From the NCBI GenBank assembly GCA_002914805.1, contig JXTB01000322.1:147011-211010 (forward strand): DNA of 64,000 bases. Direction: 5' to 3'. The position numbers were made by a program, and so were the translations under genes. Numbering within the stretch: the first letter of the stretch is position 1; every line of letters starts with the position of its first letter. The DNA is from Parasponia andersonii. Taxonomy: Eukaryota > Streptophyta > Magnoliopsida > Rosales > Cannabaceae. The notes beneath the pieces were generated by a model, which was given only the letters and a program-made list of their open reading frames with translations, made no database searches and was not told the DNA's origin. Positions 36,697 through 49,100 of the stretch are shown here, one piece after another.

Positions 36697-39600
36697 AGTT
36701 ACGCTCATTTCTCTAAATCAAAATAATCATTTAAAACAAATTAAAGATAACTCTTGTTTTAAAACTGATGATGATTAAAAGAAGTGCTTAATTTGGGAGA
36801 GTTAATAACACACTAAGTGTAAAATGATGGGATAACCCCTAAATACCTACTTTTAAATGTTCATCACAGGTTTCACTCATCCTATTCGACGATGACTCAA
36901 TTCTCCCATCTCACTTGGAATGATTTGTCGTAGGCACCATCTTGTTCAGGGTGTATTGATTTTAGTTATTAAATTATAGGGTTGTCGTAAATAAGTTTTA
37001 ACTAGGTCCCTCGTTTTTCTATATTTTCAGAACATTAAGTTTACTAAGTCCAATACACGTATTCTACTGGTTAAGCAAAACATTCTTTTTTTGAAATTGT
37101 AATATGTTAAAAAGTAGAATCTAATTCCAATTACATACCAATTTATTTTGAGAAGAAAACTTCTAAGTGTATATGTAGTGCTTAATACCATACGCTAATA
37201 GAAGTGTGGAATTTAGCCCGCATACATGTTGGTTTTTGACTTTTATTAATATCTGGTGTCACGTGTCCTAAGCATTTTTTTTAGAAAGAAAAAATACTGA
37301 AATAAATTTCTGGCTCCAGCCAGTCTATAGTATAACTTTCACCAGTTTTTTCGTAGAAATATGTCGGTGGGATCGATTTTGAAAGGGAACTTTTTTATGA
37401 AAATAAACTTAGGAAAGCCAAAGCTGTGGTTTACTGCTGTGGTTTGTTTCATATTTTTCATTTGGACCTTAAAGCAAAAGAACCGAATTTTGGGCCCATT
37501 TTGAGGAAATGTCAGTTTTTAAAATATTATAGCAAAAATGCACGTATATTAGTCTATATAATAAGTGTAAAATATGATATAGCTAGTATAAAAACTAATA
37601 TACTCAGTATTTTAATTAATATTTGTATATAAGTAGATATATTAAATATAAAAATACATATATTAAGCCATTTAGCTATATTAAAAAAAACAAAATTTAT
37701 TAAAATGATGTATAACAAAGCACACACTCTAATATCCCTTTTGGTTTTGTATTTACACTAAAAGGAAGGTTGGCATCCTTTTCATGAATGTTTTTACCTA
37801 AACAATGAAATTTCATATATGAAACAACGGATCTAGTCAGCATTTATTTGTTTATATGTAGTTTAGAATCTCTTTTCGTAGCGACTATTGCTAATGTTCC
37901 CCAGTAATTCGGCTTATTCATGAGCTCAGCAAAATAATATCGAAATAAATAGAGAAACGTATCCTGGCTACCTAACGAGGAAGCTCTATGGCACAACCAA
38001 ATTAAGACTTTGTGCAACTTAATATATATATATATATAATGTACGTGGGACCGCAGAACATAAATAATTGAATTCAAAGTCATCAAAATAGAAAATTGGA
38101 AGAAATAATATGATGCACGTTGCGGAAGCAAGTTTATAACGTGAACAACATTGTTTAGCCAAAAAACAAAAAAAAAAAGCTTTGTACAACATTTCTTAAC
38201 TAGAAAAAAAAGGAAAAAGAAAAATATTATACAAACTTTTCTTTCTTTTGACTGTTTCTCTTTTTCATAGAAGAAAATTAATTATTTTATATAAATTTGC
38301 CAATGTAATAACCATTTTATTTGGGAGGTTTGGGACGTCGTTGAAAATCGTATCTTTCCTAGCCCATACATAACCCTATATGCTTTTTGGTTGGTTTTTT
38401 TTCTTTTCATGCATCGGTACATTTGGTTAAGTTGGAAAACCTTATAATAGTAAGTTAATTCCTTATATTTCGTATTAGAAACCAACTTTCACTTCGATTC
38501 TAATCCATGTCGAGAATGAGGTTTTGGAATTTTTTTTTTTAAAAGATTCCATTTTAAACCCGATCCAATCTTTTTTTCTTTTCTCATTTTTGGTCTCTTA
38601 AAATTTTAAATTTATTTAATAAGGATGAAATATTTTTTTCATCTAAAAAATAATATTTGTTTTGGAACTTAAATTACTCTTTTTTTTCTTTTTTTTTTTG
38701 TGGGGCCGCCCGGGGGAGGGGGGCTTCGGGTGGGGGGAATAGGTCTAGGATGTGGTTTTGTTCCCTTATTTCATCTTTATGATTACCTATAATATGAATC
38801 CAATCTTTTTAAACGGATTTAATCATCAAAGTTTTTACATTTCTACTGACTTTATTATGAATTAAATATTTGCTTTTGGAATTTAAATACTTATAAGTCC
38901 CTTTTTTTCATTAGTGTATACTTGATTTTTTTATTCTTTTTTTAAAAAAAAAATGAATTGGTTACTTTTAAGTGTTATTACAGCCCTAGGGTCTACGAAT
39001 AGCCTAATGGTGACAAAATAGTCATGAATTTTATATTAAAACTAACACTCAATATGTCACTATCTAAATTTACTTAATATTGCCATTTAAATGACAAAAT
39101 CTTCTTGTCACTCTGAACTTTTTCATTAACCTCCTCCTTAAATATTTGTTACAGTTTGAGCAGCGAAGGTAAATCATTATCATCAAATCAAATTTTCTTT
39201 TTTTTTTTTTTAAATCTTAGACTTTTTTTTTTTTTCAAAATTCAAAACTGGTGTTTTCGACAGTCTCATAAAAAAATTTCAAGGTCGAATTGCATGGTAA
39301 GGACACATGCAAAATGATTTATAATTTGTTCTATATTTCACTATAGACTTTAAAATATAGGGTCAAAATTGATAATGTACTACCTTAGTATGAATTAAAA
39401 TTTTCCTTTAAAATTTCATTATCTAGCGAGAAGTTAAAAGTAATAAGATTTGGAATGTGAAAATAGAATGAGAGTTAGAATATTAGGTAAGAATTAATGC
39501 CATTTGATTTAGAAAAGAAACCAAAAAAAGTCAGTCAAATAACAAGCAAACAGGTTACCCACCACCTTCTATATTTACATAATCACTAAGCACGTATAAT

Positions 39601-40254
39601 ATATATATATATATATATATATTATAACTACTAAATTTATTATCATTTGAAAACAATCACATAATTCAGGTTACACTACTTATTAATGAGTAAATATAGT
39701 AGTACTCTCATACGAGAGAATGCTAAATGTACTTATTTTTACGTTCTATCTCATCATGTAATACGTGAAATCAATTATCCAATCTTACATTTCAGCCATA
39801 TAACAAATTATGATGGATTCACGTATCAACGAGAATTAAAATGCATTTAGGATTCTTCATACATGAATACTGTACATTAAATTCATTGGGAAATTTTGTA
39901 ATCATGAGACAGGTTTTCCTATTTATCGTTTTCTAATCAGTTGGCATATGTAGATACATTATTATTTTAGTTTACTATGTCTACCCCTTTTTCCTAAAAT
40001 ATTGGCTTTTTAAAAATAATTTACTAGCGTACGGTCAAGTGGCTTTGGGGCCATAATGCGTCTTCTTTCTTTTTCCTCTTTCTGAGTATAATAAACTCTA
40101 TATGATTTGTAAACAAAGAAATACCAAAAATAAATAATGAAAAAGGCCCTTGTTTAAAAGTTAAAATTGTAATGTGAATATATATTCATGACGAAGCAAA
40201 TAATAAGTAACTACATATTTCAAGCAAAGAAAAAAAATAATAACTACATATTTT
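36697..40254. other. Intergenic stretch
   Basis: No gene is recognised. Notable points are a (TA)n tract near 39598-39622, a G-rich island at 38702-38737 and many A/T homopolymer runs. Confidence 0.5.
38702..38737 (+). repeat. G-rich island with quadruplex potential
   Basis: About 36 bases with runs GGGG, GGGGG, GGGGGG, GGG and GGGGGG separated by short loops, directly after a T tract, in DNA that is otherwise strongly AT-rich. Confidence 0.8.
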
Positions 40255-40625
40255 TTTTTTCCTGATAAATGTGTCAAGGGCATTTCACCACCTAAGTGAA
40301 AGTGTGAAAGCGATTAAAAGAAAAGGTGATTCGAATTTTTTGTTTCTTTTTTTTAATACGAAAAACAAGAAATAATCATATAATTATTCACCGAATCTTT
40401 TCTACTATTTAGTGACCAATATTAGCGACGATGACGCGTTGTTAAGTGGGCAACATTCTTATTCAACACAATATTACTTGGGATAAGTACACTGAATTCT
40501 TCATAATTGGATTTTTCACTGCATGGCTCCCGAGAAGCAATAATTTTCTCTTTTTCGGATTACATGTTAACACATGGGACACGTTTTGGATATCTTTGTC
40601 AAAAAGACGTGAACGTTAATTGGAC
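40255..40625. repeat. Segment related to 24790-25200
   Basis: Partner of 24790-25200, same orientation. Both lie upstream of a laccase gene when the later LTR insertions are discounted. Identity is moderate. Confidence 0.6.
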
Positions 40626-41699
40626 CATGAAAAGAGGCATCACGCACGTTGATGTGAATATCATCATCTTTTTATTTTTGTCCTGAAGTGCTTTTGATTT
40701 TTTTAATATTACATTTTTTTAACATGGTTCCATTTGATTGATTCTAGTCTCTTTCTAATTCCTAGTTATAATCTCTCTCTTATAACCTTGATCCTTGTGA
40801 TATGTGAATATATCATGGTTTTTACTCGGCTACTACACAGTCATCTTTAAGTGGTTGCGAAGAAATTTTAATTAAGCGTCAATTATTCCACCTCACAATG
40901 CACAATTAAAACGTTAGATTCTCATCATTTAAAAACGAAGAGAATAATGCTGTAGTACCAAACTTTGCAATTAAAATGACCATAATGGACATAACCTTTA
41001 CCGGATTCCAAAAGCACTGATTCTAATTGTATACTGTAAAGAATTAGGCAGCTATAAACTTACAGTAGAAAGCCATGTAATCATCTCCAGCCTTTTGTAT
41101 GTATAGAAGACTAGAAAGTTGCTTCGGGTTTTGGCACTGAAAAAGAAAAGTTTAAAGAAGTAGGGGTTTGGGAAAATATTTGATTTATACAAACTAATAA
41201 GAGAGCTTGGTGATTATAAACGGTGAAGAAGATTGAGGACAGTGAAGCAATACCTTACATTAAGTGTAATAATTTTATAGCAACCAAAGTTTTGCAGTAC
41301 AATGACTCGTGTAGTACTAAGTACATGTACGACATTAATCACTATCTATATCAATTTAGAATATTTCTTAAACGAGTAACAGCACAAGTAATACTCTATT
41401 GATCACTCTGTCAAATTATTTTTTACAGTTACCCTTAAAGGGAATGTTTTTCAATTGTCATACTTTTGTCTGCTTTACTAAACCATTATTTCAGTTTGAA
41501 TAAAATTCCTTTAAGGAACAGATATTATAGCAAAATTTATAAAACACCCTATGAAACTACAAATCACCCGTTTGGCTCTTGGTATTTGGAATGGTGTCAA
41601 AATCTTACTCCGTCTCTTCTTCCTTGCCCCAATCATTTAAACTTGACCGATTCAAGCCAAACTCTAAGCTTCCCTCACCTCTCTGCACTGCTGACAACA
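40626..41699. other. Intergenic stretch
   Basis: No gene is recognised. The open frame near 41466-41729 runs into the CACTA end and has no recognisable protein character. The last three bases (ACA) are the target duplication of the CACTA element. Confidence 0.5.
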
Positions 41700-42059
41700 C
41701 ACTACAAGAAATGGACAATATTGCCATGACATCTATTGTAGTGACCAAATGTTATAGTAATAAAATTCACATACTGTTGTGACATATTTCTGTCGTGGTA
41801 ATATGATACAGAAAAAATAGAATCACAACACAGTACCAAAAAGTAGTATTGTTCTGCCTATTACAACGATATAATCGTGATAATAAATTTTTATAATTAT
41901 ATATTAAATATAAAATATGTTTAAATAAATTATTTTTCTAAAAAAATATGTTATCTATATATTTCTCATTTCATCCTGAAAATTTCTTTTATTACACACA
42001 AACACATACACACATATCCTTTAACAAGTGTTTTCTAATGTGTAGTACTTCCTCCTAAA

Positions 42060-43450
42060 AGACGTTTTATATCCCAATCTAGGAATCTACTTAAGCTAGT
42101 TCATGAAAAAGGTTTGCAGTTTATTGAGTTTGATATAGAGGGCATAACTTTTTCTGTTGTTAGCGATAATGCTAAATATTTATCGAGGTGGATCTCGATT
42201 AAGGAGAACATACCTCCTTATTATCTTAATTGGGACAAAGTACCGAAAGAAGATAAGGGAAGGATTATTCCCCAACTTCATGTATGCTATCAAATGATAT
42301 TGTAACTTCATATTGTTATTAATAAAAGAATTTTAATTTATAATATTTGGTTTCTATAAAGTTCGTACTCGGTATGGATAAGCTGGATGGGCGTGATTAA
42401 GAGAGAGTTTTTATTAGTATCGATCGTATTGTGTCTGATCTTTACCAAGGTTTCAAGTCTAGGATGCACAAGTACTACAAAAAAAAAAAATGAGGGTAAA
42501 ACTAATGATTTTCAGAGGACAATGGCCAATATTCCAATGAAATTATATGAGGAGACTTTGAAGAAATGCATCGAATTATTTTCAAATGAGAAATATGTGG
42601 TAAGTTCAAATTTTAATCTAATTTTGTGTTACTTTTATTATCTTTTCATAACTAATTACTTTTCTTTTCATTTGTAGGCTCGATTCCAAACTAATGCTAA
42701 CAATCGGAAGAATATGAAATATCCCAGTTTGCATGGATCTTCCACCTTAGCACAAGGGAGAAAAAGATAGGTAAATTACTTCTTTATATTAATCTTTCAA
42801 CTTACTTATCTTTTATTTTCTTTAATTAACTACTTCTTTCTTTTTTTAGATTCTTAGTATCATTGACGGTTTCCAAAGCAACCATTTCTCGAGATCTATG
42901 AAGAAATGGGTTAACAAGGTAGCAGAGCTAGCATATGTAAGTTTAACAAAAGGTTGTACATAATTTGAGATTTAATACTTTATTACATAAGTGTTTTGTC
43001 ATTTAACAATTTCTTAATTTTTTAGGCAAAGATATCCGAGCTACATGCTACTCAGATGGGGGCATATGCCATCTTATCTGATGGATTTGAAGTAGAGGAG
43101 AATCCTGTACAATCAGCACTGCGTCGTATTGATGAGACCCTGATTGCTACTGAGGCACTTGGTGTTCGCCGTGGCCACAGGACGGGGTTGGTAGAGTGCT
43201 TAGAGGAGAGATGACTGCATCTAGTTCTACTCCTTAGTTTCCATCCCATCAAACACCACATCCATCAACTCAAGAGAATGAGTAGTTACGCTCCTAGTTG
43301 CAGGATACACGCTTCGAGTTGCAAGATACTCGAAGGCAATTAGACGAGCTTCGAGCACTCATGCTTCGGACCATTCCTATGGGGCGATCATCATCCTCTT
43401 CAAATCAATCCGATCAAGACGACGAGGACGAGCACTTAGACGATGATTAG
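42060..43450 (+). pseudogene. En/Spm-type transposase-associated gene remnant inside the CACTA element
   Basis: Fragments in successive frames resemble the plant Ptta/En/Spm transposase family: SIKENIPPYYLNWDKVP with KEDKGRIIPQL (42190-42280), ISIDRIVSDLYQGFKSRMHK with YYKK (about 42418-42490), a segment near 42690-42760 with NANNRKNMKYPSLHGSS, and AKISELHATQMGAYAILSDG then ALGVRRGHRTGL (43024-43200). It ends in an acidic tail DDEDEHLDDD at about 43418-43447. Stops and frame changes separate the fragments, and intron-like breaks near 42600-42676 and 42915-43023 could be true introns. No intact product is expected. Confidence 0.7.
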
Positions 43451-43719
43451 CTTTATGTTTACTACTATATTATACATTTTTGAACTAGTTACTACTATAT
43501 TTTATTTTTGTATGACATTGTATATTTATTAACATGTTAATCAATGTTATTATTTTTTTTACTATTTTAATATTATTTATAGTTAATTTAATTTATTTTT
43601 TAAAGATCATAATTCCAAATAATTTCTTTTTTAATTTAAAAAATATTAATTATTAAATTTTTTGTTAAAAACTATTAACTTCTTTTGCGACAATAATGTT
43701 GTAGTAATATGCAAGCAGA

Positions 43720-43885
43720 TGTTGCAGCCATAGCAAACGCTATTACCACGACAAATGTCATTATAATAGTAAATTCTATTATCGCGATAACAAACATTGC
43801 AATAGCAAACTCTATTATCGCGATACTAGTCGTCGCAATAGCAAACTCTATTACCGCGATAGATATCATTACAATAGCCATTTTA
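43720..43885. repeat. 36-bp subterminal tandem repeats of the CACTA element
   Basis: Four to five imperfect units containing AGCAAACTCTATTATCGCGAT-type words with a period of 36 bases, as read from the repeated 12-residue pattern in both strands' open frames. Such arrays are the transposase-binding regions of CACTA elements. Confidence 0.75.
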
Positions 43886-44113
43886 AGTATTTTTTTATTT
43901 TTTTAAATTACAAAATATATCGTTACAATAATTGAGATTGTATTGCGATGACAAGATAATATTGATATAATAGAGTTCTATAGCAATTGGGCTATTACCA
44001 CGAGTTATTGCCACAACATTGTCGTGACAATAGGATATTTAAGGAAATAGTAACGACATAATGGACTATTACGCTGATATATATCGCAGTAATATCCGCT
44101 ATTTTCTGTATTG

Positions 44114-44977
44114 ACATGTCCTATCTTCTGTGTCTCACCAATTATATTCTACATGTTCTTATACATACTATTTTTAGTTTGCTTTAATGCATGGTATTAA
44201 TAAATGTCTTTTATCACAACTATATAACGCTCTCTCACTCGAAAATCTTTTTGCAAGTGTTTTCTGATGAAGAATGTGCTCTATTATGAGTGTAGACGAA
44301 GAAACGATCCGTGAGACTTGTAGAGATAGTTCTTTCCGTTCGCTTAGCTATGGAGAAAATTTTTTATACAAAAGTTGGGACATTGGAGGTCAATGATCCT
44401 TGCAATTAGCTGTCCTCTGCGATTCTTTCCTTTCTTAAGTATAATATAGCTATATAAATGAGAATGAAATTATATGTCCCAATTTGTTTTCTTAAAAGTT
44501 ATCTCACTTACTTTATGTTGACAAATTAGCAATGATTACTCTTTTAAAACAGTTACATAGCAACTGTTGAATTGAATTTTTTTTACTTTTACTGAAGCAT
44601 ATAAAGTAATGAGGTAATAAATTAGATAACCTTTTGGGACAACAAATCTTAGTTCCACTACTACACATTAGGTGCATATTTACTAATTTGTATTGGAGAG
44701 CAAGGAAATGAAGAAAAGAAAAGTGTTTCCTGTGTTAGAAGTATTATATTTGTGAAGTTATTAGTTGTGTTTTGTTTTGTTAAAAACATATTAGACTATG
44801 GCTTTAGTAATGCCTTAAGGCCCAATTTAATACTTGTGATGATCATAATTAATAATTGGGCTTCGTAGACTTCTTCAGCTTATTTGACACGCAGAATTAG
44901 ATTGAATTTAATTGGACTATTAAATGTGATTAGATTGGATTGGATTAGATTGGATAGTGTTATTTAGTACTAGTATT
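44114..44977. other. Intergenic stretch
   Basis: No gene is recognised between the CACTA element and the first Tourist-like MITE. A short run of (GATTG)-like repeats lies at about 44930-44956. Confidence 0.5.
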
Positions 44978-45180
44978 ATACTGTGTTTGGTGTAACACAG
45001 GACTAAAACAAAGTAAATATAACAACTTTTCTTAATATAATTCTAATTATGTTTTATTTATAAATAAATAAATATTTCTAAAATATAAAAGAAATTTAAA
45101 TGATGATTATATAAAATAATATGATTTTAATTTATTTATGAAAAATAAGTATATAAAAATAAAAATTGGAAGTTAATTAA

Positions 45181-45219
<39 letters not shown>

Positions 45220-45447
45220 GAATTAAATAAATTATTAAAAAAAGAAATAAAGAAAAAAAAGAAAAAAAAAAACAAAAGGTGCAATACTTGAGACTAAATT
45301 AGTTCAACTTAGTTTGAGTTAATTTAGTCTTATGGGAAGGAACTACAAAAGGGGCTCAGACTCATTTGTCCAATCTTTTTTTAAAACTATAGAACTGAAC
45401 AAAGGAATCTAGTCCCAACCTTTAGTCCTCACCACCAAACAGGGCCC
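44978..45447. mobile_element. Tourist-like (PIF/Harbinger) MITE, copy 1
   Basis: Ends are inverted: left ACTGTGTTTGGTG then ACACAGGACTAAA, right (reverse complement) GGGCCCTGTTTGGTGGTGAG then GACTAAAG. The interior is AT-rich with a (TA)n tract near 45187-45214 and has no coding capacity. The exact left end and the target duplication are uncertain. Confidence 0.6.
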
Positions 45448-45579
45448 TTGGCTTTTAGGCCAATTAATGATATGAGAATTTGATGTAGGCCTTTTAGGTT
45501 TTCTTAATTGTGAAACCTCTATATTAAGAATCATTATAGGCTTGGTCCTCTTACGTCTATGTACAATAAAGTGGATTAA

Positions 45580-45971
45580 GGGTTAGTTTGGTATTACTAT
45601 GTTATAGTCCTACTGTAATTGTGCTGTGAACAAAAAGTACCGTAGAAAAAAAAAAGTTCAGACATTTGGTAAATTTAATTTACAAAACTGTTGCATTATT
45701 TAAAAGCAATATCTAAGTGTTTAGTAAACTATAAATTATGTGTGTTGTATAGTGATAGTTTAAACAATTTGTATTATGGAAGTAAAATCAATTTTGAATA
45801 GTAACTCTTACCATGCTTCTTAAATTATACTTAAAATGGTGATTACGCAGCAACTTTTAGACTTTGCTAACTAGAAGCGGGAATTTACCAAGTGCTCCCC
45901 ACTTCTGATTTTTTTTGTTAACTGCTTTTGAAAACTAAAAGCAACAACTATAATCAATCTCAAACGAACCC
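45580..45971. mobile_element. Tourist-like (PIF/Harbinger) MITE, copy 2
   Basis: 392 bp with inverted ends GGGTTAGTTTGGTATTACTA and (reverse complement) GGGTTCGTTTGAGATTGATT, flanked by TAA at 45577-45579 and 45972-45974. TAA/TTA duplications are characteristic of PIF/Harbinger elements. No coding capacity. Confidence 0.78.
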
Positions 45972-45974
45972 TAA

Positions 45975-46556
45975 GGTTATGTTGGTATATTATATAAGGA
46001 TTCTGTATTATATTAATTAAATATAATATTGTATTTGATAGTATTTTTGTATTAAATTACTTAATACGACATCAAAATTTAATACAATATAAAGATTATT
46101 ATCTATGATGAAAAAAAAATTGTATAACATTATATTATAACATAGTATTGTATAATACTCTATCATTAATTTCTCTCTCCTCACTTTTTTTTCCCCTTAA
46201 TTTCTCTCACACCCCTTTCTCTCTCATTCCTTTCTCTTACATCACTTTATTCGTTTTAAAAGTGGTATCTTTTGTCTAAAAAAAGTGATATTTTAAAATA
46301 AATTTTTTGAGTAGTATTATTCTAAATAACTTTTTTGGAAGCTATATTTTTAAAAATAACATTTAAAAGTGGTAATTTATAGTGGTATTTTTTAAAATAA
46401 TTTTTTAAAAATGGTAGTTCCTTATTAACTTTCAAAAGTGGTATTTTTCAAAAAATAATTTAATGCAATATCTTATTATAATACAAAACCAAATATAGCA
46501 TTGTAGTAGAATAATACAATACAATACAAATACAATGCAACACACCAAATATGGCC
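45975..46556. mobile_element. Tourist-like MITE, copy 3, abutting copy 2
   Basis: Ends are GGTTATGTTGGTATATTATA and (reverse complement) GGCCATATTTGGTGTGTTGC, flanked by TAA at 45972-45974 and 46557-46559. The left TAA is also the right duplication of copy 2, so the elements lie end to end. The interior contains degenerate AGTGGTATTTT-type repeats. Confidence 0.72.
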
Positions 46557-49100
46557 TAAACAAGGATTGCAATAGGACCTTCTTCCATTCAAAAGCTTCA
46601 CTAAGAAGAAACAAGAATGCAATTATGGGTCTAAAGGATACTAATAGGCGGTGGTGTGAAAAGAGTGAGGATATAACTCGCATTGTGGAATCTTATTTTA
46701 GTAACATTTTTCATTCCTCTCGGCCAAGTGAGGAGGACCTGAATCAAGTTACTGATTTGATCTCTTCACGAGAGACTGAGTATGTGAATGAGCACTTTTG
46801 GCACTAGTTTCTCTTGAAGAAATTAAGCAAACGGTTATGGGAATGGGGGCCACTAAGGCGCCGGGCCTAGACCATTTCGATGTTCTCTTCTACAAAAAGA
46901 ATTAGCATATAGTTAGGAATGCCCTATTCCAAGTTTATTCTAGAGCGCAAAATAGTGAGATGTCTATTGATCCTTTGAATAAGATTCTTGTGTTTGATGC
47001 TGATGCCAAAAACAAAGAATCCCAAGAAAAATTCTAATTTTAGGCCTATTATGTTGTCTAATGTTACTTGTAACGTAATGACAAAAACAGCTGCTAATAG
47101 GCTTAATTCTTTTCTTCCTTTCATAATTGAGCCAGCCTAGAGTGCATTAATTTTGGAGAGATTTATTATTAATAATATTATTGTAACTTTCAAAGTTTTG
47201 CACTCTCGTCAGAAGAAAATGGGGAGGTCTATGTAGGATTACTTTAAAAATAGATATGAGGAAAGTTTACGATCCAGTTGAATAAGTGTTTGTGAATTCT
47301 ATGTTAAATAAGATGGGATTTACAGAAAAATAGGTTTCTATAGTCATGGATTCCATCCTTACATCTAGGTTCTCCTTTATCCTTAATGGATTCCTAAAAG
47401 TGGAGGTTGTTCCAACTGGAGGACTAAGGCAAGTGTGCCCATTTTTGCCATATCTTTTCATAATTTGTGCAGAAGGATTGTCGGCTCTTATTCAAGTCTC
47501 AAAGGAAAAGAATGTTCTTTCGGGCTTTGAGTGTGCGTTGTGGAACCCTAGAATTAATATTACACTTAGCTTTTACAGATCACACATTATTGTTTTTGCT
47601 TTACAGGGCAAAAATCAAAGAAATCAATGAAGTGAAATGGGTGCTCTATGTTTACAAGATTGCTTTGGAACAATAGATCAATTTTCAAAAATCAGCTCTT
47701 ACTTTTAGCCCAAATGTCCATACAGATTTGAGAAGCTCGATCCATAGAAACTTAACCTTCACGAACCCCTCTCTCATAATTGCTATCTGGGATTGCCAAC
47801 TTCTTTAGGGAAAAATCAGGAGATTTTCTTTTAATCCATCAAGAATAGGGTGCAAAGTAAGTTGCAAATTTGGCAGGGAAATTTTTTTTAATCTGAGGCC
47901 AGGAATTTCTAGTAAAGGCCGCGATTCAAACCATTCCGATTTGTTCCAATAGCCTTTTCAAACTCCCAGTGAGTTTATTTCAAAAGTTTGATCAGTCTTT
48001 AGCTGCTCGGTTTCGGTGGGTTGGTACAGAAGAACAAAGGAAAATCAATTGAAAATCATAGGATAAATTGTGTAGAGGGAAAATGGAGGGTAGAATGGGT
48101 TTTAAGAACTTAGTTGCTTTCAATTAAGCTGGACAGGCTTAGCATTTGTTTATTAATGCGCATACTCTAGCTAGTAAAATTCTTCGTGACAAATATTTCA
48201 AACAAGATGGCTTCCTGCACACACACCGTCACGAAATGGGTCTAGTTGCAATTTGGCAGACTATTCTTTGGGGAAGAGGTTCTACATTTGGGTACGAGAT
48301 GGAAATTCTTTCTAGGTTTTTTCGGATCCTTGGGTTCCCAGATCAATTCAGTTTTGTCCCTTCACGACACAATGTCACAAACTTATGTGCCGACTTAAAG
48401 GTTTTACATCTTATACGTACTTAATTAGTCCAAGACTTTAGGACTTGGGAAGATTGAGAACAGTCCCGAGGAAGGTTGATGATCTAGCTATTTTGGATAT
48501 ACCACTAAGGGATTCGGAAGCTGAGGACAAAATCATTTGGCATTTTGAATCTGATGAGAATTAGTCCAAGACTTTAGGACTTAGGAAGATTAAGAACAAT
48601 CTCATGGGAGGTTGATGTTTTAGCTGTTTTGGATATACCATTGAGTTATTTGGAAGCTGAAGACAAAATCACGTGACATTTTGAATCTAATAAGATTGAC
48701 ACGGTGCAATCAGGTTACAAAGTTATTGTTGGATCCCAGAGGCGTCCTTCATGATCATCTGAATTTTCGGAGAAATGGTGGAAATTGCTTTGGAATCTCA
48801 TAATTCCATCAAAGATCAAGATCTTTTGTATGGAAAACTTCTTTTTTTTTTTTTTTTTTTTTTGGTGGTATTCTCCCAACTAATTTCAACCTGATGCACA
48901 GAGGAGTAAAATGCTCGAGTTGATGCACCAGTTGCAATGAGGAGTTTGAGACCACTTTCCATGACATTGTATGATGCTTGGATGAAAGTCGATCTCTATA
49001 AGGTATTTTCTCTCTAGTTTCAAATTTATTCTCTTTGCTCCCATATCTTCCTCTCGACATCTTGTTATTCTAAGTCCTAATTTGAAGGAGGTGTTCAATT
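46557..49100 (+). mobile_element. L1-type LINE, decayed
   Basis: Pieces of a plant non-LTR reverse transcriptase ORF2 in order: NRTFFHSKASLRRNKNAIMG (46565-46625), VSLEEIKQTVMGMGATKAPG (about 46806-46867), NFRPIMLSNVT (about 47036-47068), LTSRFSFILNGFLKVE and GGLRQVCPFLPYLFIICAEG (47358-47480), ILRDKYFK (about 48180), and a zf-RVT-like end with WWKLLWNLIIPSKIKIF (about 48777-48828) and LPTNFNLMHRGVKC. Numerous stops and frame changes are present. Examples are a stop after KKN near 46902, a stop within the segment beginning KIDMRKVYD near 47280, and a T tract at 48841-48862. The 5' part is missing or lies before the two MITEs: AAGTGGATTAA before 45580 and AAACAAGG after 46556 fit an interrupted reverse-transcriptase coding stretch. 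No A-tail was located. Confidence 0.88.
48423..48694 (+). repeat. 136-bp tandem duplication inside the LINE
   Basis: Two units beginning AATTAGTCCAAGACTTTAGG at 48423 and 48559, diverged by several substitutions, so the duplication occurred after or during LINE decay. Confidence 0.88.

Larger units (their letters stand above)
41700..44113 (+). mobile_element. CACTA (En/Spm) DNA transposon, defective
   Basis: Left end CACTACAAGAAATGGACAA at 41700. The right end reads CAATACAGAAAATAGCGGA on the opposite strand from 44113. Both sides carry ACA (41697-41699, 44114-44116), the 3-bp duplication typical of this superfamily. Subterminal repeats with CGCGATAA/TATTACGG-like words fill about 41720-41890 and 43690-44110. 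The interior carries a decayed transposase-like gene (42060-43450). At 2.4 kb it is far shorter than autonomous CACTA elements and lacks a recognisable TnpD-type catalytic gene, so it is non-autonomous. Confidence 0.88.

Noticed and set aside
43675-43906. Repetitive Ile/Ala-rich frames on both strands
   Set aside because: They are translations of the CACTA subterminal tandem repeats.
46535-46564. Start of the LINE frame at 46535
   Set aside because: The first bases belong to the end of the adjoining MITE, so the apparent start is a chance fusion. The LINE similarity begins after 46559.
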